This document shows, in pieces, positions 57,131-64,000 of a DNA stretch of 64,000 nucleotides; position 1 is the stretch's first letter; the number at the start of each line of letters is the position of its first letter. Below the pieces are notes generated by a model, which searched no databases, was not told the DNA's origin, and worked only from the letters and a program-made list of their open reading frames with translations. The position numbers were made by a program, and so were the translations under genes. Source of the stretch: Scedosporium boydii (Eukaryota > Ascomycota > Sordariomycetes > Microascales > Microascaceae); assembly GCA_002221725.1 (NCBI GenBank), contig NJFT01000020.1, positions 186,001 through 250,000 of the forward strand, written 5' to 3'.

Positions 57131-58073
57131 AATCTATACTTTCTTAAGTATTTTCTAGAAGTAGTTAGAGTATTAGCTAAGTATATCTACTCTTCTATTT
57201 TCCTTTTTTTTAATATATATAATTTAGAAATTATATTTTAATAGTTTTTTTATTTATTTAACTTATTATTAGTTTAATTTCTTAGTTATTATAAATTCTA
57301 TAAGGTTTTATAATTTAAGTAGATTATAATAGGGTATTTAATACTAACTAGGTAGTATCTTTATTTTTTAAAAGCTTTAATAATAATTATAAGTTTTTTA
57401 TTAAATATAATATATTATAATACTAATCTACTAAGCTTTTTAAATATAAAAGCTATTAGTTAGACTTTATTATTTTCATCTTATTACTTAAGCTAGGCTC
57501 TAATACTATAATTTAAAGTATCTATCTTAACTTTAAATAGTTTTATAAAGTTAGCTTTAATAAATACTAGTTACTTACTTACTACTTACTTAGCTTCTTA
57601 AAATACTTCTTATTCTTTAAATCCCTATTTAAAAGGAATATCTTTCTTTATTAAATTAGTAAGAGCTCTAATTCTCTTACTATAGTCTTTAAGGAACTTA
57701 TAGTAAAAGTTAAGAAATCTAAAGAATCTTCTAACTTCTATAATATTAGTTAGTACTAGCTAATCTAAAATAGCCTTAATCTTTAATTCTTATATCCAGA
57801 TTTCGCCTAGTTAAATAATATAGTTAAGGAAATCTACCTCTTATTTATAGAACTTACATTTAGTAATTTTAACTAGTAGGTTTACTTCTTCTAATTTTTA
57901 GAAGACCTTATATATATACTCTTTATATTTCTCTAGTATTTTAAAGTAGATAAAGATATTATTAAAGTATATTATTATAAATTAGTTTGAATATTCCTAT
58001 AGTATATAGTTAATTATTATTTAGAAGCTTACTAGGGTATTAGTTAATCTAAAAGATATAATTAAGTACTTAA

Positions 58074-60018
58074 TATCATAGGCCGACCTTTATATAGGCC
58101 CAGAAGCAGTAACGTGCGATAGAACGAAGGGCGTGGGCAGCCGGCTACAGGTACCCGGCGCCTAGGGAAGTAATCAGAGGAAGAGATCAATGATTAGCAG
58201 CGATCGCTACTATAATCATTCCGATCACCTAGTAATCACTTCCAATTACTTAATAAACAACCTCGATTACCTTAGAAAGCTTAGAAGGGAAATAGCTATA
58301 TAAATTATAGGTTCTACTATATATCTAGTTTATTTTTTAAGACTCTCTAGTAGTTAATATAAGTACTACTATAACCTATACTTATATATATACTTCTACT
58401 ATATTATTATAAATACTACTTAATTGCCTTATTTATTACTAATAGGCCCCTATAACCCTAACACTCACTGTACCTACCTGATATCTATTAATCCACTGGT
58501 TCCTTAGTATTAGGAATGTAACACGTTGACTACTCCTATTTGTGGCGCACCCCCTACGGTCCCTGTATCTGTGACGCCCAAGCTCAAGATCGCTGCACTA
58601 GAGAAGTATAGAAGAAACCAGTAGAAGCTACAAGGATTCCTTACTTAGATAAGAACCTACTTATAACACTATGAGGATCAGTTCCACACTGAGGCCAATA
58701 AAGTAACTACTACAGCCTAGTACTTTATAGATGACGCACTTATATAGTTTGAGCCCACCCTCTAAGACTATCTCGAAAATAACAAAATCGTACAAAAAGC
58801 TAAGACTATCAAAATCTTTAAGGACTATAAAGAGTTTGAGGAAGCTGTAAGGGTTCTGCGAAGCAGTACTACTTGACAGAGGCCTATATACAGGAAGGTT
58901 TCAATAGAGAGGAAGGAGAGAAAAGGAGATCGATTAGAAAGGGGTCAGAGAAGATATACGCGTTAGTGCCGTTGCTGTAGTGCTGCCATTCGGGGCGCCG
59001 GCTGGCCTGTGCCCGAACCGTCACCGTGGCACCGGTGTGGCGGCACCGGCATGGCGGTCGGCTTAAGCTCTTGCCGAAGCCACACACGCAGCGCAGCCCA
59101 TTACAGAAGCCCTTAAAGGAGCTTTTAGCAAACCTAATAAATAATAAGCTATAATCTAATAATTAGAAGAGTTAAGCTAGAAGAGATCTACTACTAAGTA
59201 TACTATAAAATTTAAGTAGATTACTATATACTTTAACTAGGGAGATAAGCCTCTTATAATCTACTTCTATAATAGGCTTAAAAAGGAAGTTAAAGATAAA
59301 CTTTATAAACTTAAAAAGCTTATATAACTTATAAAATATATTAAAAGTACTATAAAAATTAATAATTACCTATATAAGTAATAATAGTAAAAGTAAAGAT
59401 AGATTATAACTAAAATTTATAAGCTATAAACTACTATTAATATTAAATATAAATAAAGTAATAATAATACCTTATAAGGAACTTACTTAAAACTTATAAA
59501 GTTAGAAGTTAATAATAAAAGTATTATTCCTAAAGTCTTAGAAACTAAGATTAAGAAGTATTATAAATATAAGTATATAAGGTACTATACTTAGGAATAC
59601 TAAATAAAATATAAGCTAAAACTAGAATATAAAAAACTAGATAAAAAGAAGTTTAACTTTAAATTAATATTTAAAGGAAAGACTTAGTAACTAAAAGTTA
59701 GTATTATTAATTATAAAATCCTATCTTAGATAATATACTATAATAATAACTATAGTACTTACTATAGTAAAAAAGAAAAAGTAAGATAATACTTAAAAAA
59801 ACCCTAAATACTTAAGATAATAATATAGAAAGAAGTATCCTACCTCCTTAAAGTTAGAAGGAGAATTAAAGAAATTAAAGTAAAATTACTAGAGAAGTAT
59901 AAAATACTATACTAAAGCGACCTCTTATATAAAAAATATTATAATAAAGCCTACTAATAATATTATTAAATCTCTAAGACTTTATAATAATATAAATACC
60001 TATAAAGTATAAGAAAAC
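58074..60018 (+). mobile_element. Gypsy fragment: 5' LTR plus gag region, truncated
   Basis: The LTR at 58,074-58,523 starts TATCATAGGCCGACC and ends ATGTAACA. It is followed by CGTTGACTACTCCTATT, which matches the sequence after the 5' LTR at 5,364, and then by a gag-like interior resembling 5,400-6,700. The 3' portion is missing, replaced from 60,019 by another LTR. A GC-rich solo LTR is inserted at 58,846. Confidence 0.75.
58846..59105 (-). repeat. Solo LTR (family D), 260 bp, GC-rich and unmutated
   Basis: Flanked by perfect GAAGC duplications (58,841-58,845 and 59,106-59,110). On the - strand it reads TGTAATGGGCTGCGC...GAACCCTTACA. Contains CACCGGTGTGGC-type repeats. The mutated second copy is at 60,019-60,278. 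A 67-codon frame inside it is not a gene. Confidence 0.92.
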
Positions 60019-60278
60019 TATAAGAGTTCTATAAAGTAATACTACTTAATAGAGACCTATATATAAAAAGGTTTTAATAAAGAGGAAGAAGAGAAAAAGA
60101 GATCGATCGGAAAAAAGTCGGAGAAGATATATACATTAGTGCCATTACTATAGTGCTACTATTCAGGGCGCTAGCTGGCCTGTACCTAAACTATCACTGT
60201 AGCACTAGTATAACAGCACTAATATAGCAGTCAGCTTAGGCTCTTACCGAAGCTACATATGTAGTACAGCCTATTACA
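60019..60278 (-). repeat. 3' LTR of a family D element, RIP-mutated
   Basis: Exactly 260 bp and alignable base for base with 58,846-59,105, differing mainly by C-to-T and G-to-A. On the - strand it is preceded by AGAAGGAGGAGGGGGATAA (60,279-60,300), a classic polypurine tract, so this is a 3' LTR with its element extending to the right. Confidence 0.85.
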
Positions 60279-60982
60279 TTATCCCCCTCCTCCTTCTCTA
60301 ATATAAATTCTTCTCTATAGTAGCTAATTAGCGCTTAGCAGCCTATAATACTCTTTATAGTTATCTAAAGCTACTATATCTAGTACTTCTTCTATTAGTT
60401 CCTATAACTTATTATAGGTTACCTTTATTATCTTAGTATAATATAATCTATATTTTTTTATATATCTTTTAGAAGTAGTTAGTGTGTCGGCTAAGTACGT
60501 CTACTCTTCTATTTTCTTTTTTTTTTATATATATAATTTAGAAGTTATACTTTAATAGTTTTTCTACTTATTAGACTTATTATTAGTTTAGTTTCTTAGT
60601 TAATATAAACCTTATAAGGTTTTTATAGTCTAAGTAGACTATAATAGGGTATTTAATATTAACTAGATAGTATCTTTATTTTTTAAATATTTTAATAATA
60701 ACTATAAGTTCTTTATTAAATATAATATATTATAAAACTAGTTTACTAAGCTTTTTAGATATAAAAACTATTAATTAGACTTTATTATTTTTATTTTAGT
60801 ACCTAAGCTAGGCTCTAATGCTATAATCTAAGGTATCTATTTTAACTTTAAATAGTTTTATAGGATTGGCTTTAATAAGTATTAGTTACTTATTTACTAT
60901 TTACTTAATTTTCTAAAATACTTTTTATTTTTTAAGTCCTTATTTAAATAAAGTATCTTTCTTTATTAGATTAGTAAGTACT
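60279..60982 (-). mobile_element. Retrotransposon interior fragment, RIP-degraded
   Basis: From about 60,400 on it is colinear with 56,640-57,660 (pol of the - strand Gypsy elements). No 5' LTR is found to the right, so it is truncated. Confidence 0.65.
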
Positions 60983-63900
60983 GTGTTGGTGTATAGGGCG
61001 ACTGGCGGCGGCGCCGCTACATTGCTGATCGGCGCCGCTACCGGAAGCCCGATGTGCTATATATCCGAACCTTACTTATATATAAAAGGATGATGGCCCC
61101 CCATTTTTCATAGACTAGTTCTTAGACAAGGCAAGGATGGCGCAGAAGCAGGTGAAGGACAGCATCGCGATTGGGAGCGATCAGTTGTTTCCTGTTAGCT
61201 AGAGTGTTGTTGTAGTAGATGTTCTTTACTATTTTTTTCTTAATATTACTTCTTTTCCTATCTTTACATTTCTCTTCTCTTCTTTGGATGTGATGTCCTA
61301 TGATGTAGATTCTGACTGATCATCTACTTCTTGACATCCTACTTGACTATTAGACCATTCTGACAACTATTGGACCATTTCTTCTTTGTGGTGTAGCTCT
61401 TAGCTACTCCTGATTATTCTCTTGAGTGGGTGGTATAGTCTTGTTTGTGTTATTAGTTGTGCTGCCTAGCTCTGATAAATTAGAGGTCTAACTAGGATTT
61501 GCTTAGCAAGCTTAAGAAGCTTCCTTTGTAAGCTGTAAGTAAACTACTTATAAAATGAACTGTTAAAGGTATAATGAGAAGTGCTGAGGGCTAAAGGCCT
61601 TGGAAATTAAGATGATAATGATAACTAAGGAAGCTAAATGCTGTCCTAGGCTAATAGGTTGGAAAGTGAATATCTTTATGAAGAGAGCTCTTATTAATTA
61701 GCTGAAATTGTTAGTTAGTATTAAAAAACTCTATCCTAAGGATAAGGGTCTAACTAGACTAGTATAAGCTAGTCTCCTATAGTAAGAATAGATTATAGGG
61801 ACTAGAAATAAATTATTATAACTTATTAATTAGTAATTAAGAAGCTAAGAGAAAACCTTTCTATTAGGAATCCTTATGGGAATCTTAGTTGTCTTCCTAC
61901 TGAGGCTTATCCTGATAATTAGGTTAGGGTAAGTTGTTCTTATTGGATGCCTTCTCTATAGTACTTAATTGTACTATAAGGTGAATTCCTTAAAGAGTAA
62001 ACTTAAAGCCTTTTAAGAAAATAAAAAAGTAATAAAAGAATAAGAAGTACCTTTAGTTATTCCCTATTGTTCTCTATATCCTTACTTATCTACCTAAGAA
62101 CTATATACTCCTTATTTAGAGAAACTAAGTTAATACTTATTTAAGATATCTTCCTCCTTAATCCCTTAACTAAAAGTTCTATATATAGATTCCTCCTCTA
62201 ATAAGAAAGGAGCTACTCCTAGCTTAATCTTAAAGAATAAAGATACCTTTATAGATAAAGGTTCCTATAGCTTCCTAAGTTAAGTAATAGCTAAAGATAA
62301 GGTCTTAACCTTTAATAGTAATAATATTACTAAATTTTTTAATAACTATAAAGATATCTCCTACTATTATTATAGAGGGTTCTCTAGAAAATATATTGTC
62401 CTCTATAAGGCTGTTTGTAAAGCTAATTAAGGTATTAAGTTTACTATCTAGGAAATCCTTAATATAGCTAAGAATTAGGAAGATGTTAAGAAATAACTAC
62501 TTGAATTGTTCTAGTCTGATGATGTTCTGTAACTTGGAGGCTATAAGGATGAGTATACTAAGTACTTAGAGAAAAAAGCCCTAAAGAACTAAATAGAGTT
62601 AAATTAGTAGCTTTAAATTTAGAGAGTCCTAGCTAGTAAGTGTAGGAGTATAGTTATCTTAGAAGAATGAAAGTGTTAAGACTTATAGATAGTGCTTTTA
62701 AAGGACTATGTTAACTGTATTAAAATGATTAAATATTATACTAATACTAAACTAAAAGTTATAACTATAGATTAGCTAGTTAAAGCTATAATAGTTACTA
62801 TAGCTAAGGAGGTAGAAACTAATATATAAGATTAGTGTTATTATAGTATATTATATATAACCCTAGCTTGAAAAATAGCTAATTAGCTAGTTTTAGTATA
62901 ATTGTTTGCCCCTAAGTAGCCTATAATACTCTTACCTACTAAGTATATTACTATTAATTCCCCTCTTAAGACTACCTTATAGTATAAAGAACCTAATACT
63001 AATAATAAGATAGATAAGCTAATTAGTAGTATAGAGAAACTTACCCTCTTCTTTATATAAGGATATAGTATAGATGATGTTTACTGCTTACCTTATCTTA
63101 ATATACTAAGGACCTGACTATAGTTTAGATACTAATACTATAGGTATAAATATAATTAAGGTAAATGCTAAATCTAAGTAAATATTAAATTATATAGGTT
63201 TGTAGTTTACTATTGAGGATAGATTATTATAACTTTTAGTTTTAATAAATAAGATATAGATAAATGTTTAGATATTTTAAGGTTATAGACTTACTACCTT
63301 ATAGATAATAAAATACCTTTCTTAGACTTTATTATAGCTATGTATATACTCTATAAGATCTCTAGTAGTTAAGCTTATAAGAGAGTAGCTAAGTAAATAG
63401 ATTTCCCTACTCTAAGTATTAAAGTGTAGGCTGTTGCTAGAGAGTTTTATAAGGATATTTATAAACTTTAGGATAAAGAGAAGGCTAGAGGCTTTATAAG
63501 GAATAGAAGATAACCTATCTTCTCTAAGAAGGAGCCTGAAATAGCTGTAATGAACTTTGTTGAAGCTTATTTGTTTAAAGATAAGACTACCTTTGAATAG
63601 TAGTTTGTTATAGAGGAAAGTAGTGTAGGTCCCTTAGATGAAGAGGATGCCTATGTCCTTATAGCTGGAGCCTATAAGAGGTAAAGAGTGACTATTGAGG
63701 AACCCTCTAGGACTTCCCTTGACTAAGGACAGGAATAAGAGATAGAAATGCTACCTACTAATTAGCTAATTCCTATAAAGACAAACCCTATAGACATTCC
63801 TGTAAGTAATAAGATAGTAAAATAGCTATAACTATCTAACCTGCCCTGAATTCTAGTTAAATCTACTATTGTATAGTAAATGATAGATAGTACTATTAAG

Positions 63901-64000
63901 ATGTTGATCTAAGAATTAGTTTCCTTCCTAGGTATTTAGGACCTAATATATTGTAAAATCTCTAATATATTTAATGGAATTAGAATATATTATCTTCCTA
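60983..64000 (+). mobile_element. Retroelement-like region starting TGTTGGTGTATAGGGCGACTGG, runs off window
   Basis: Begins with TGTTGG, typical of Ty1/Copia LTRs, and a GC-rich GGCGGCGGCGCCGC block, then a TATATATAAAAGG box. The first 17 bases resemble the reversed start of the family C LTRs. The next 1 kb is less RIP-mutated than elsewhere (TG and CA still occur). From about 62,000 the sequence is again TA-rich with no open frame. I cannot identify protein domains, so the class is tentative. Confidence 0.45.

Larger units (their letters stand above)
53716..58073 (-). mobile_element. Ty3/Gypsy element on - strand, truncated, RIP-degraded
   Basis: The left end is a 3' LTR (53,716-54,171) with an adjacent polypurine-like tract on the - strand. 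The interior follows the same order as 34,200-37,080 in element B (integrase-like to RT). It is interrupted by two solo LTRs (55,640-55,945 and 56,696-57,130) and cut at 58,073 by a + strand LTR, so its 5' part is missing. All frames are broken. Confidence 0.8.

Noticed and set aside
1..64000. PKS, NRPS, terpene synthase, DMATS, tRNA or rRNA genes
   Set aside because: None of their characteristic motifs or structures were seen on either strand; the cluster has no classical backbone enzyme within the window, though one could lie outside it.

Overview
The window is nuclear DNA from a filamentous ascomycete (Pezizomycotina). The genes have short GT-AG introns (about 45-115 bp), two encode Zn2Cys6-type regulators, and GC-balanced gene islands alternate with long AT-rich blocks. 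Those blocks are poor in CA/TG and rich in TA, the signature of repeat-induced point mutation (RIP), and are full of stop codons. I cannot place it to genus.

Layout. 1-12,898: two RIP-degraded Ty3/Gypsy elements in + orientation, nested in a Tc1/mariner-type element whose right end is at 12,898. 12,901-32,427: gene island 1, with an amino-acid permease, a P450, a RidA-flavin amine oxidase fusion, a decayed aminotransferase fragment, two small transposons, a Zn2Cys6 regulator, a Baeyer-Villiger-type FAD monooxygenase and an imine reductase/reductive aminase-like enzyme. 32,430-42,482: one Tc1/mariner-type element split by an 8.45-kb Gypsy element on the - strand, which itself carries two solo LTRs. 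42,485-53,319: gene island 2, with a paralogous permease, a berberine-bridge-enzyme-like FAD oxidase, an intact class III aminotransferase, an atypical zinc-cluster-like regulator and a Helitron/PIF1 helicase fragment. 53,325-64,000: more RIP-degraded Gypsy sequence with several solo LTRs, ending in a less mutated retroelement-like region.

Interpretation. Removing the transposons, which have visible target-site duplications, makes the two islands contiguous. Together they read as one metabolic gene cluster for nitrogen chemistry with no PKS, NRPS, terpene synthase or DMATS in the window: amino-acid import or export, transamination, amine oxidation with an imine-handling domain, imine reduction, and P450, BVMO and BBE-type oxidations. 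An exact 10-mer, ATCTAAGCGC, occurs nine times in intergenic DNA of both islands, repeatedly about 270-290 bp upstream of start codons. It is a strong candidate operator for cluster-wide control and independently ties the islands together. The product is unknown. An amine- or amino-acid-derived alkaloid is the best inference; a catabolic pathway for an unusual amine is the main alternative.
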